Source: Cavia porcellus (lineage: Eukaryota; Chordata; Mammalia; Rodentia; Caviidae). From it: a stretch of 64,000 nt of DNA. Made by a program: the position numbers and the translations under genes. The notes below the pieces were generated by a model. It did no database searches. It was not told the DNA's origin and saw only the letters and a program-made list of their open reading frames with translations. Where the stretch lies: assembly GCF_034190915.1 (NCBI RefSeq), contig NW_026947485.1:37709519-37773518 (forward strand), written 5' to 3'. This document shows positions 21,561-33,040 of the stretch, piece after piece; positions within the stretch are counted from its first letter, which is position 1; every line of letters starts with the position of its first letter.

Positions 21561-22184
21561 TGTTCCTGCTGGCTTGACCCATCAGTGGTACATGCATGAT
21601 TATCCCATCAGGTGACTTATACTACCAGTAGAACAAATGGACCTTATACTACCAGTAGAACAAATGGACCTTTTATTTGTCCTTTTACTAATAAGTTAAT
21701 GAAAAGACTATAAATGAGCTTATTAGTTGCCTGAATTTGAATAATTACTGTCCAAACATAAATATTCATACCATTCACATTAAAATTTATTACAATAATC
21801 AACAAATTTATTAAAAAGAAATTTATATTTGCAAATAGTTTATAAATAATTAATTCTCTATATTTTAACATGGAAATCTTACAAATACACCATGGTGATG
21901 TACAAAACATGCATTTATAACTGTTGTGTCATAATTAGCTGTATTATAATTTTTAGACCATTTTAATGTTTACCTTAAGCATTCATAGTATGATCTAGTC
22001 TACTAAATCAATGCCTTTCTTTGCATTATTGTAATCAAAGATCTCCTGAGAAATGGTACAAGCTACCCAGTGCGACAGTCATACATATATCACTGGTGAT
22101 TCAAACCAACAGGAATGACCAAATTCAAATTAGGGCCAGCTGGTAGGGAGATATACAGTCTATGGCCCCATCGTGAATGTGTTA
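21561..22184. other. Non-L1 insertion or filler of unknown origin, with a 27-bp tandem duplication
   Basis: This segment interrupts the old L1 ORF2. It contains two tandem copies of a 26/27-bp unit, 'cttatactaccagtagaac...' (21615-21640 and 21641-21667). No TSD, tail or family could be identified. Confidence 0.45.
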
Positions 22185-22209
22185 ATCACCAAATTTAGTA
22201 GGGTGAAAA

Positions 22210-22837
22210 TGATACAGGGGAATGACACTCCCAACCTACCATGTCCAGTACAAGTTCATGTTCTCTAACATCAAGGAATGAATTTTAGGAACAATGGAGG
22301 TTAAGAGCAAAAATATTTGTTAAGAGAAAGAAAGCTTCGGTCTGAGAGAGAGAAAGAAGGGGTCCCAAGTGGGTTGCCAAAGATTCTGTATTTTCTCGGG
22401 ATTTTTATAGAGTAAAATCATGAGGTGAGGTGGGTCTAAAGTTGGGGAAAACTGGGAACTTGCAAGGCAGATGGGCATGAGGTGGGACATAGTGATGATC
22501 AACAAATAAGTTTAACTGTTTAGGTAAAACTGACCAAATCAGCGACAAATGGGAAAGCCAGTCACGTAGAAAGTGAGCGTTCTTTATGGATGACTCTTCC
22601 TATAGGGGGTTGAGATGGTGACTCTTGGCTTCTCAAGATCAGACTTAATCCCTAAGGATTATACGTAAGGATGTAGTTGCTTTTATTTTGCCTTCTGAGC
22701 TGAGATCTGGCCCACAGAAAGAGGTGTATGTCTCCTCCAAGGTCATCAAACATCTGGTCCTCTGTGCTAGCTCCTTTGAGGGCCTGGCCCTGTCTGACTG
22801 TCTACAATATTTCTAACTAGCTCAGCTACCTGTAACA
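22210..22837 (-). mobile_element. Solo LTR (LTR-B family), reverse
   Basis: The reverse complement matches the copies at 17792 and 23800 from TGTTAC to the end TGTATCA. Flanking tetramers are aaaa (22206-22209) and aaag (22838-22841), a plausible diverged 4-bp TSD. Confidence 0.85.
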
Positions 22838-23799
22838 AAAGGATAAAAAATCAACACACAAAAGATAGTAACATTTGTGTATATCAATAATAAACTCAAT
22901 GAGAAAGAAATTGCAGAAACAATACCATTCACATTAGAATCAAGAAAAATTAAATACCTGGGAATTAATCTATCCAAGGAAGTGAAGGATCTCTACAGTG
23001 GAAATTACAGTATTATGAAAGACAATATTGAAGATAAATCAGAAAATGTAAAGCTATTCCCTGTACCTGGATATGTAGAACCAATTTAGTATTGTCAAAA
23101 TGACATACTCCAAAAATGTAATAGAGATCCAGTAAAATTTCAATCAGAAATTTTAACAGCATTCTTCACAAATCTAAAGAAAACAATCTTAAAATTCATA
23201 TAGGACTGGAAGAGATCCAGAATAGCAAAAGCAATCCTGGGCATTGAGAACAAAACAGGAGGCCTCACAATACCTGACTTCAAGCTATGTTACAAGGCAA
23301 CAGTGATAAAAATATAATGGCACTGACACAAAAACAAACGTGAATCAATGCAACAGAAAGAAACATACAGTAAGATTCCCAGACATATTCAGCTATTTGA
23401 TCTGTGATAAAGGTACCAAAAACTTATACTGTAATACAAACACTGAACCCACTGGAAGATAAATTAGGTAAGATGCTTGAAGGTGTACAATAGACAAGGA
23501 CTTCCTAAACAACTACATAAGAAACAATACCAAGAATCAACACATGGAATTGTATCAAAGTAAAAGCCTGTACAGCAAAGGAAATAAGAGACAACTAATG
23601 TAATGATAAAACAATTTTTGCCAACCATTCCTAAAACAGCAGACTAATGTCTATAATATATAAAGAGCACTTAAAAATTAGACTGCCTAAAATTAAAGAA
23701 AGCAACCAAAAATGTGCAAGTAAAGTGAACAAACATTTTTCAAAAGAAGTGCAAATGGCCAACAAATACAGGAAAGAAGTTCAAAACAACTGGCCATAA

Positions 23800-24430
23800 T
23801 GTTATAGAGAGCTGAGCTAGTTAGAAATATTATAGGCAGTCAGACAGGGCCAGGCCCTCAAAGGAGCTGGCACATAGGACCAGATGTCTGATGACCTTGG
23901 AGGAGACACACATCTCTAGCTGTGGGCCAGATCTCAAAACAGAAGGCAACACACCACATCCTTATGTATGATCCTTACGGATTAAGTCTGGATCACTTTG
24001 AGAAGCCAAGAGTCACCATCCCAACCCCCTTTAGGAAGAGTCACTGATCTCAAAGAATGCTCGCTTTCTATGTAACTGGCTTCCCTATTTGTCCCTGATT
24101 TGGTCAACTTTACCTAGCAATTAATCTTATTGGCTAAACGTAGCTCTGTCTCACCTCATGCTTATCTACCTCTAGAGTTCCTAGTCTTCCCCAATTTTAG
24201 ACCTGCCTCACCTCATGGTTTTACTCTACAAAAATCCTGAGAAAATGCAGAGTCTTTGGCAACCCACTTGGGACCCCTTCTATCTCTCTCTCTCAGACAG
24301 AATCTTTTTTTCTCTCAATAAATATTTCTGCTCTTAACCTCCATTGCTCCTAAAATTCATTCTTTGATTTTAGAGAACACAAACTCATGCTGGGCATATA
24401 GTAAGTCAGGAGTTTCATTCTCCTATATCA
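23800..24430 (+). mobile_element. Solo LTR (LTR-B family), forward
   Basis: The 631-bp LTR runs from TGTTATAG to CCTATATCA; flanks are ataa (23796-23799) and atta (24431-24434), one mismatch. It sits between L1 ORF2 pieces that rejoin across it. Confidence 0.87.
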
Positions 24431-24654
24431 ATTAGAGAAATGCAAATTAAAGCAACATTAAAATTTCACCTCTCTAGAAAAAATGGTTATCATCAAGAAA
24501 TCAAGTAACAACAAATGCTGGTGAGGCTATAGGGAAAATAAACTCTTGTACAATGTTGAAAATATAAACTAGTACAACAACTATGGAAATTCCTTTAAAA
24601 ACTAAAACAAGAAATTCTATTTGATACCTTCTAGCTATCTTCCTTAAACATTTA

Positions 24655-24741
24655 TTTATTTATTTTTGATACTGGGGATCAAACTCACAACCTTATGCTT
24701 GTCAAGCAGACACTTATGCCACTGAGCTAAATCCCCAGCCC
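24655..24741 (-). mobile_element. ID SINE, reverse
   Basis: The complement of a tRNA-derived SINE (box A gives 'ctgagcta', head 'ccccagcc') is flanked by the 17-bp TSD tcttccttaaacattta (24638-24654 and 24742-24758). Confidence 0.88.
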
Positions 24742-24852
24742 TCTTCCTTAAACATTTAAAGACATTATATTACAGTAGCATAACTCATAATAGCTAGGTC
24801 CTGGAAGCACTTATATGTCCATTGGTTAATGAGTGGAGAAAGAAAGTGTGGT

Positions 24853-25016
24853 TTTTTTTTTTTTTTTTTTTGTCTTTTTGAGACAGGGTCTTGCTATGCA
24901 GTTCAGGCTGGCCTTGAGCTCACTTTGTAGCCTAGGCTGGTCTTGAACTCATAACGATTTCCCTGCCTCAACCTCCCGAGTCCTGGGATTACAGGCATGA
25001 GCCACCACCCCTGGTG
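24853..25016 (-). mobile_element. B1-type SINE, reverse
   Basis: A T-run, then 'gagacagggtcttgctatgc', then 'gggattacaggcatgagcc' mark a 7SL-derived B1 in reverse. TSD gaaagtgtggt at 24842-24852 and 25017-25027. Confidence 0.9.
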
Positions 25017-25330
25017 GAAAGTGTGGTATTTATACATAATGGACTATTGCTCTGGAATAAAGGAGAAATTTGAGTCATTTGTGGGAAATTGATGCATCTT
25101 GAGGTCAAAAAGTTAAATGAAATAAATCAGACACACAAGCTTAAATAGCTCATGATTTTTCTTATATTAAAAACCCAAAATATAAAGGCAAAATAATAGA
25201 TAGTAGGAAAAAGAAAGATCTTTTAAAAAGGAAGGTGACTGATAAGTGGAGGGAATAGGAAAGAGGGTAGATGAAGAGGATGAAAAAAAGGACAATCACA
25301 GGAGCAGGCTAACAGTTGGAGAGCGGACTG

Positions 25331-27235
25331 GGTGGAGTCTACCGAGAGGCAGCAGCTGGTAGACATGGACCTGCAGTCGTACAAGGTCAGGTTCAGCTTG
25401 AGTTACACAAGCCTGGAATCTCACATTAGCACTGTCTTCTCACTGTAAGAAGATCTCAACACATAGTACTGTTCTAGAGGCAAAAATGCCACTTTGGACC
25501 CCCCGGCCTGTGGAGTGACTTGGGTTCTGATCCTTAACCTTAGGCTGAGGGAAAGGGCCACGTACCCAAACAATAGGAAACTTTCCTTTATTATACTCCA
25601 TGTGATTGTTTTTTTTTTTACTTTTCATTTTCTATTTCTATTTTACTTTTTCAAAATTTTAACTTTAATTGTTGCTGTCTTCCTTCTTCTGCACATTTCC
25701 CCCCACATCTTTACTCCAGTACTTTTCTTTTTTATTTGATAAGTATGCCTATGTAGCTGTGTTTCTCTTCCTCTTGCCTTCTTTCTCCTAATACAGTCTG
25801 CAGAGGATAAGGGAATGCTTTCCTGTCCTTTACATACCTCCATTATGCTTTGCCTGACTTCTTTCTCCTGTCTTATTCATTCTCAATTTTTTCCTCTTCT
25901 CTCCCCACTTCCATTTATCTCTTTTTACTTTTTCTCTAGTTTACATCCGTCATACAATCATTTGCCATCTCCACGTCTCACTACCAACTCTGTGCCGAGT
26001 TTTCCCTTTTATCCCCTTCTAACTCTACCCTTATCATCATTAGGACCCTTTATACCCTGCTCCACTTCCTGCTTCCCAGTCCACCATCAGAGAACTCCTT
26101 CTGTCTCTGGCGTTACCCAGGCCCAACCTCCTGGGCTTTAGATAACTAATTCTATAAAATTACTGCTGAATGCTGGTTTTCACCATTAGAAGAGAAACAG
26201 CCATCACATTTAGTACACATTAACTATGAGTCAAGACATGAGTTGTTAAGATGCTTACAATATAACCTTGAACTTCTTCACTAGGCTAAGAGGAGACCCA
26301 AAACAGGGTCTCATGGTGTGCTGCTTCTTCATGAGCCCTGATCAGTATCACTATAAAGAATTAGCCTGTTACTGCAATAGCTGATTTGATTGCATAGGAA
26401 TAATCCTGACTCAGTAGACAATGTTGTGCCAGTGAAAGTGTCGGCCAAATCTCCCATCATACACAGAGAGAGGGTAATAAGAGTTCCTAACTCAAGAACT
26501 CAGACAGGATCAGATTCTGCAAGAATGTCTGCAACATGGCAGAGAAAAGTCCTGAGTCTCAGTTAGCTTCAGTACTGCAGTGGAGTGACCAGAGGAGTAA
26601 TTGGGGTGACAGCTGATAAGCCACTTGGGAATCACATATGGAGTGTTTCACTATACAGTGTTATTTGATCTGAGTTCCTAGTGGATATTTTACAGCTTTA
26701 AGTTTTTATATGTTTCCTGATTTAAACAATAGTGTGGGGTTATGTTATGTACTTTTATGGTTTCCTGTGTTTATTAGACTGTTGCTTTTGTGTATTTGTT
26801 CTTTTATTGACTGTGACTTAATAGGTGTCTAGGTTTTCTCCCTTGTCTCAGCTCCCTATATAATTTCTTCACCTCAAAGCCCAAGATAATAATATTAACA
26901 TATCTCTTTATTCTTTTTCCAAGCACATAAACTCCTCCTCCCATACTTAGCTCCCTGACATTCTCTCCTATCTTCTCTAGGATTATGCCTCGATCCACCC
27001 CATCCTAAGATTTTGGCCCTTTTATATCTTACCTAGCTATTGTCTTCCCTATCGGCAAGTTCAGACAGTCACACAGCTTTCCTCAATCACATAGTAAATC
27101 CCCTTTCCCTCATCACTTGCTTCCACAGAATAGTCTCTGAAAATTCTCAATACTAACCCTTCAACTCAACTAAAAGTATTCCAATAAAATCAGACCCCAG
27201 ATCAACCTTTTCTTCTCTTTTACCACCACTTCAAA
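25331..27235. other. Unassigned DNA, partly pyrimidine-rich
   Basis: 25590-26100 is strongly C/T-rich on this strand. The open frames there (for example 25815-26141) are compositional. The rest looks low-copy with no recognisable gene. Confidence 0.45.
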
Positions 27236-27396
27236 CTGGACATAGTGTTGCATGCCTGTAATTCCAGCATTCAGGACGCTGACGCAGGAGGATCACCATC
27301 AGTTGGAGGCCACCATTGAACACAATGAATTCTAGGACAGTCTGAACTACATAGCAAGACCCTCTCTAAAACCAAAAGCAAAACCAAAGCAAAACA
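27236..27396 (+). mobile_element. Diverged B1-type SINE
   Basis: 'gcatgcctgtaattccagca', 'gcaggaggatcacca' and 'actacatagcaagaccctct' followed by an A-rich tail identify an old forward B1. No clear TSD. Confidence 0.75.
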
Positions 27397-27807
27397 AAAC
27401 ACTCTCCTTTAGTGCCCTCCTCATCCAATCATCTCCTATTCCTCTCATCCTAGCTCACACACCCAACTGCACGACAACCACAAATAATAAAACTGTCACA
27501 CTGTGCACAGAGAATAGACAAAGTGGGTGGTGGAATGGCAAGGACTGTCAGGTAGCAGTGTTATAAGGCTGAATCCGTGGCTACTGTTATAAGCAGAACT
27601 AATTCTTTTGGCAAAACACAGGGATGGAGTCAAACTCAAAGTACGTAACAGAAGGAGAAATTACTAGCACTAAACATACAAAATTGAAAATTATTCACAG
27701 GGAGCCAACATACTACTAAAAATGTCCACATAAACCATAAGCTCTCTTCACTTCTCTAGGCCCCAATCTGCAGTAGCCCCCTCAGAAAGGAGGTTAAAAA
27801 AAGAGGG

Positions 27808-27902
27808 AAATATCTATATCTATATCTATATCTATATCTATATCTATATCTATATCTATATCTATATCTATATCTATAGCTATAGCTATAGCTATAGCTA
27901 TA
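27808..27902. repeat. Hexanucleotide microsatellite (TATATC)n then (TATAGC)n
   Basis: About eleven TATATC units are followed by about five TATAGC units. On the complement it reads as an artificial Tyr/Arg/Ser repeat frame, which I do not treat as a gene. Confidence 0.95.
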
Positions 27903-28635
27903 TATCCCAGATACACATAGGAGAATATGGAACCAAGGAAATAGAAGATCTTTGAACACACCCCCTCCACATCTCCCTAGGCAGAGCAAAGGATCAGAAA
28001 GGCAGAAGAAAGCAAATACCAGGTAGTAGAAATCTATGAACAGTTCATAGATGGGATGAAGAAAATAGATGAGTTCAAAGAGGAAATGAACCAGCCAAAA
28101 ATTCACAGCAATTACACTCAATATATCTATGGTGAGTTTGGGGCAAATAGGTAAAAAATGGAAAAGCTAACAAAATGAGTTCAAAATTTGAAAGACAGAT
28201 CCAACAAAGATATGAAATCCTTGAAAAGATGTCAGACAGATATACCTGAACTAAAGAACTATAGAATTCATTCATTTCAGAAATGACCAATGTGGAGATA
28301 GTGTCTAATGCTGAGAACAAAATAGTGAATTATGATACAGAGCTCAAAAAAGAAGAAAATAAAATAATAGAACAGGAGAAAACTATCAAGTAGCTGCTAG
28401 ATAATAAGACCAATCTAAGGCTAATCAGAGTAAGTGGAAAACTAGGAGACACCACAGATGCATTCATTAATATGCTTATCAAAATCACTGGAGAACATTT
28501 CTCAAATATAAGAAAGGACTTTAAAATACCAGTAAATGTTGTTTATACAACACCAGAACAATTTGATAAAGAAAAAACAATCTTGTCAAGGCACATCCTT
28601 ATTAAATTATCATTTATTCAGAAAAAAAACCCCAA

Positions 28636-28733
28636 GGGGCTGGGGATTTAGCTCAGCGGCATAAGCACCTGCCTTGCAAGCAGGCGGTCGTGAGTTCGAT
28701 CCCCGGTACCAATAAAAAAAAAAAAAAAAAAAG
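28636..28733 (+). mobile_element. ID SINE, well preserved
   Basis: GGGGCTGGGGATTTAGCTC head, box A TAGCTCAGCGG, box B GAGTTCGATCC and an A-tail. Near-identical direct repeats (28616-28635 and 28734-28756, 'attc..cag', A-run, 'ccccaa') flank it. Confidence 0.92.
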
Positions 28734-31087
28734 ATTCTCAGAAAAAAAAACCCCAAATTTTAAAAACAACCAGAGAAAAACAAAAAGTCACATATAAAGA
28801 TAAACCAATTAGAATCACAGCAGACTTCTTAACACAAATCCAAAAGACCAGAAGAGCATGTGTGAAATATTTCAAGATCTAAAAGCCAATGACTTTCAGC
28901 CCATGTTATCCTGGCAAAGCTATCTTTCCTGGCAAAACTATCCTTCAAAGTAAATGGAGAAATAAGTATTTCCAGGCCATAAATACACCTCAGCAGTACA
29001 AGAGCCTGAGTTTGATTTCCAGTATACCTAAATAAATAAATAAATAATCTCCATGCAAAAGATACATCTAGCTCTAGAGAAAATACTTCTTAATATTCTC
29101 AACATAAAAAAATTAGACACTGTTAAAAATGAAGTAGAAACTAGCGAGAGATAAATAATCAGCAACAAAAAAATCAGAAAGGAAAAACCAAGGATACACC
29201 AACAGATAAGGCAATTACAATAAATAACCAACACATTTCAGTAATATCTCTCAAAGTTAATGGCCTCACTTCACCAACTAAAAGATACAGACTGGCAGAC
29301 TGGATCAAAAAAACCGAGTCCAACAATCTGTTGCATTCAAGGGACATAGCCAATCCAAAAAGACATTCATAAACTAAAATTTAAAGAATGGAAAACAACA
29401 TTTCATGAACTAGGACCCTGAAAACAAGCAGGGGTAGAAATTATGATTCTAATTTTAGCTTGATGGTCAACATCAAGCTAAAACTGATTAGAAGAGACAA
29501 GCAAGGTCACTCCATTCTAGTTAAATCCAGCATGAGATACTATTGATAAATACATATTCATCAAATACTGGAGCACCTATTTTCATAAAACAAAAACTGC
29601 TGAAATTAAAAGATCAAATAAACACACAACAATAACAGAGGATTTTAACACCCCACATTTGCAAAGAGATAGATCAACTAAATAAAAAACTAATAAAGAA
29701 ATTTTAGAGCTGAATCACAACTTTGAACATATTAAGTTAATGGATATATAAAGGGTATTCCACCCCTCTACAACAGAGAAACATTCTTTTCAGTTGCACA
29801 TGGTACTTGTTTTCAAAATAGGTCACATACCAGCCTACAAAGCCTGCCTCAGTAAATGTAAAAGAACAGAAATTAACCCAATACTTAATATCAGACAACT
29901 CTGCAATGATAGTAGAAATCAACAACAGAAGACATTTCAGAAAAGGCAAAAGCTCCTGAAAGATCAATACTATGTTTTTAAACAATCAATGAGCCACAGA
30001 AGAAATTAAAAATTTCTGGAAATTAGTGACTGACGATACAACTCATCAAAACCTGTGAGACCCTATGAAAGCAGTTCTAAGAGGAAAATTCATAACAATC
30101 AATGCTCACAACAGGAAAACACAGCAAACTCAGACAACCTTATGAGCAATCTTAAGATTCTTGAGAGTGAACATCTGAAGGTAACAACTAATTCAAAAAA
30201 TATATTTCAACAAATTACCAAATTTTGAAGCAACTGACAGATTCCTAGACACATACAAACTATCAAAACTAATCCAATATGCTTAACAACCCAATAATAA
30301 GCAAATAAATTTACACAGTAATAATTTACCAACTGAAAAAAGCCCAAGACCTGATGGAGTCATGCTAAATTCTACAAAACCTTTAAAGATGTTATATTAC
30401 CAATACTCTTCAAGCTCTTCAAAGAAATTGAAAGAGATGGAATGTTCCCAAATTCATTTATGGAACCTAATATCACCTCGATCCTAAAACTGAATTAAAC
30501 CCAACTAAAAAAGAAAACTAGAGGCTAATCTCCTTAATGAACATATGTGCAAAAATCTTCAATAACTATCACCACTCCTATTCAATATAGTTTTGGAAAC
30601 ATTAGCCAGAATAATCACATAAGAGAACGAAATAAAAGCAATAAAGATAGGAAAAAAGAAATTAAATAATCATTATTCATAGGTGACATGATACTCTACA
30701 TAGAAAAACCCCCAAAACTGCAACAAAACTTCTAGATTTAATAAACAAATTGAGTCATATAGCTGGATACAAAGTCAATACTCAAAAGTCAATAGCATTT
30801 TGTACACAACACTCTCACTGACAGAAATTAGGGAAACCACAACTTTTACAATAGCATCCAAAAAAAAATGAAATATTTAGGAATCAAGCTAACAGAGGGA
30901 GAAAGTATCTCTACATTGAAAATTATAGCACTGTTTTTAAAAAGGAGATCAAAGAGGATATCACAAAATGGAGAGATATCCCTTGCTCTTGGATAGGAAG
31001 AATCAACATAATTAATATGGTCATACTTCAAAATCAGTGTACAGATTTAATTCTAATCAAAATACCAATAACATACCTCACAGAATT

Positions 31088-31452
31088 TGATTTTTATATT
31101 TAATTTAGATATTTTCCATATATTTGCCTTGCTAAAGTAGAATATAATATCTTTCATATGATAGAAACTAACAAGGAAACTTTACTTTAACTCCTTTTTC
31201 ACACTTGACGGTAAGAAGCAGGAGAAAAATGCATTTATAGATCATTTTTAGGCAAATCATGCAGCTAACAACCAACCTGTTTCCACCTATCCACAGTGTT
31301 TTTATTTTACTAGAAATGGATATCATGACTTCCTGAGGAGAAAAAGTCACTATTCCATATTTAGCTTTAGCCATATATTGTATTTCTGTATTTTTTATAT
31401 CATAAAAAATTCACATAATAAACAATGTTGTGATATAAAAGAAAGAAAGAAA
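31088..31452 (+). mobile_element. Unknown retrotransposed sequence inside L1 ORF2
   Basis: About 365 bp interrupts otherwise continuous L1 ORF2. It ends in AATAAA (about 31418) followed within 20 bases by a purine tail (aaaagaaagaaagaaag), and 'agaatt' occurs at both borders. This fits a retrocopy of a polyadenylated transcript. I do not recognise the source and no convincing frame exists. Confidence 0.45.
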
Positions 31453-32810
31453 GAATTAGAGGAAAAAATCCCAAAAGTTATTTGGAGGTAGAAGAGACCT
31501 AGAAAAACAAAAACAATTCTAGCAACAAAGGCAAGGCAGGTGCATCACAATCCCTGACTTGAAATTATACTACAAAACTACTGTGATAAAAACAGCATGA
31601 TAATGGCAGAAAAACAGATTCAAGGATCAATGAAACTGATTTTAAGATATAGAAACAACTCCAAAAACACTCAGCCACCTTATCTTTGATAAAGGGATCA
31701 AACACCCTCACTAGAATAATGATAGTCTCTTTAATAAACAGTGCTGGAAAAAATGACTTTCCACATGCCAAGTATTAAAACTAGATCTGTATCTCTCATC
31801 ATGCACTACACTAAAATCAAAATGAGTCAAAGATGTAAATATTAGAACAGAAACACTAAATCTGTTGGAAAATAGAATAGGTAGAACTCTTGAAGACATA
31901 GATGTAGGCAAAGACTTTATGACTGAAACTCTGATCACATGGAAACTATTACAAAGAATCAACAACTGGGATTTCATATTACTAAAAGCTTTTCCACAGC
32001 AAAAGAAACCACCAACAGAGTGAAGACACACACAGAGTGGGAAAGTTTTTTTCCAGCTTATTCCTCAAAGAAATAATACCTAGAATTTATAAAGGACCAA
32101 AAAAAAATCAGATCCTCTCAAATTTAAAGACCCGAACCAAATATGGACATCTTAAATGAATAATACTTCTCAGATGAAGAAGCTGAAAAGGCAAATAAAT
32201 ATATGAAAAAATGTTCAACACCATTGGTCATTGAAGAGATGCAAATTAAAACAACACTGAGATTCCATCTCACTCCAGAAAAGATGGCTATTATCAAGAA
32301 ATCAAGCAATAACAAATACTGGAGAGGCTGTGAGGCAAAAGGAACCCTTCTTCACTGCTGGTGGGAATGTGCACTGGTGCAACTACTGTGGAAATCAGTG
32401 TGGAGCGTCCTCAAAAAGCAAAGTAGAGGTTCCATTGGACCCAGCTATTCCTCTCCTTGGTATCTTCCTGAAAGAATTAAAAGCAATCTACCACAGCAAT
32501 ATATGCACACTCATGTTTATAACTGCACAATTTGTAACAGCAAAATGTTGGAAACAGCCCAAATGCCCATCAATTGGTGAATGGATTAAGAAGATATTTT
32601 TTATGCACTGAAGTACAAGTCAGTCTTAAAGAAGGATAAATTTGAGACATTTCTAAGTAAATGGATGCACCTTGAGACCATACTCTTAAATGAAATAAAT
32701 TAGACACATATGTGTAACTAACACAAATGTTTCTTTGGTGTGATAAACTAAAAAGGTAAATAAGGACCAATATATAAAATTAATTTTGTCAAACAGGAAG
32801 AAAATTTTCA

Positions 32811-32885
32811 AATTGGAAGGGGAAGGGGAAGGAGAAGGGGGAAAGAAAGGAAGGGAAAAGAAAAAAATGAGAAAAGAAGAAAAAT
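32811..32885 (+). repeat. Polypurine tract in L1 3'UTR
   Basis: An almost pure A/G run (aaggggaaggggaaggagaa...) of the kind typical of mammalian L1 3'UTRs, with potential for G-quadruplex formation. Confidence 0.8.
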
Positions 32886-33040
32886 GGGTATAAGATTTTT
32901 GGAAATAAGAGATGAGAGGTTGATGGGAAGCTATGTATATGGGGAAAATCGAAATATATCATGTACAGGTACATATTCCTTATGAGGAATACGATCATTA
33001 CGCATATCTAAAATGTGCCAATAAACTTAATTTTAAAAAA

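Larger units (their letters stand above)
17559..25330 (+). mobile_element. Old L1 ORF2, split by at least six later insertions
   Basis: L1 pieces read in order on the plus strand: 17559-17791 (reverse transcriptase), 18424-18538, 21525-21560, about 22185-22209, 22838-23799, 24431-24654, 24742-24852 and 25017-25330 (ORF2 C-terminus and 3' end). The pieces rejoin cleanly at the TSDs of the intervening elements. All frames are broken. Confidence 0.8.
28000..33040 (+). mobile_element. Old full-length-like L1 body (ORF1, ORF2, 3'UTR), decayed
   Basis: ORF1 remnants lie at 28000-29000 and ORF2 from about 29230 (endonuclease) through 30330-30700 (reverse transcriptase) to about 32620. The C-terminal part of ORF2 is open at 32203-32580 and includes GTLLHCWWE, typical of the Cys-rich region. 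A 3'UTR with a G-rich polypurine tract (32811-32885) ends near 33040. Stops and frameshifts are everywhere else. Interrupted by an ID SINE (28636) and an unknown retrocopy (31088). Confidence 0.8.

Noticed and set aside
25815..26141. Pro/Ser/Phe-rich 108-codon frame
   Set aside because: Lies in a pyrimidine-rich tract; no start context, motif or splice evidence.
27756..28121. Minus-strand frame with (Tyr-Arg)n repeats
   Set aside because: Direct translation of the hexanucleotide microsatellite.
28636..28733. tRNA gene
   Set aside because: Boxes A and B are present, but the A-tail, TSD and dispersed copies identify an ID SINE; no cloverleaf acceptor pairing expected.
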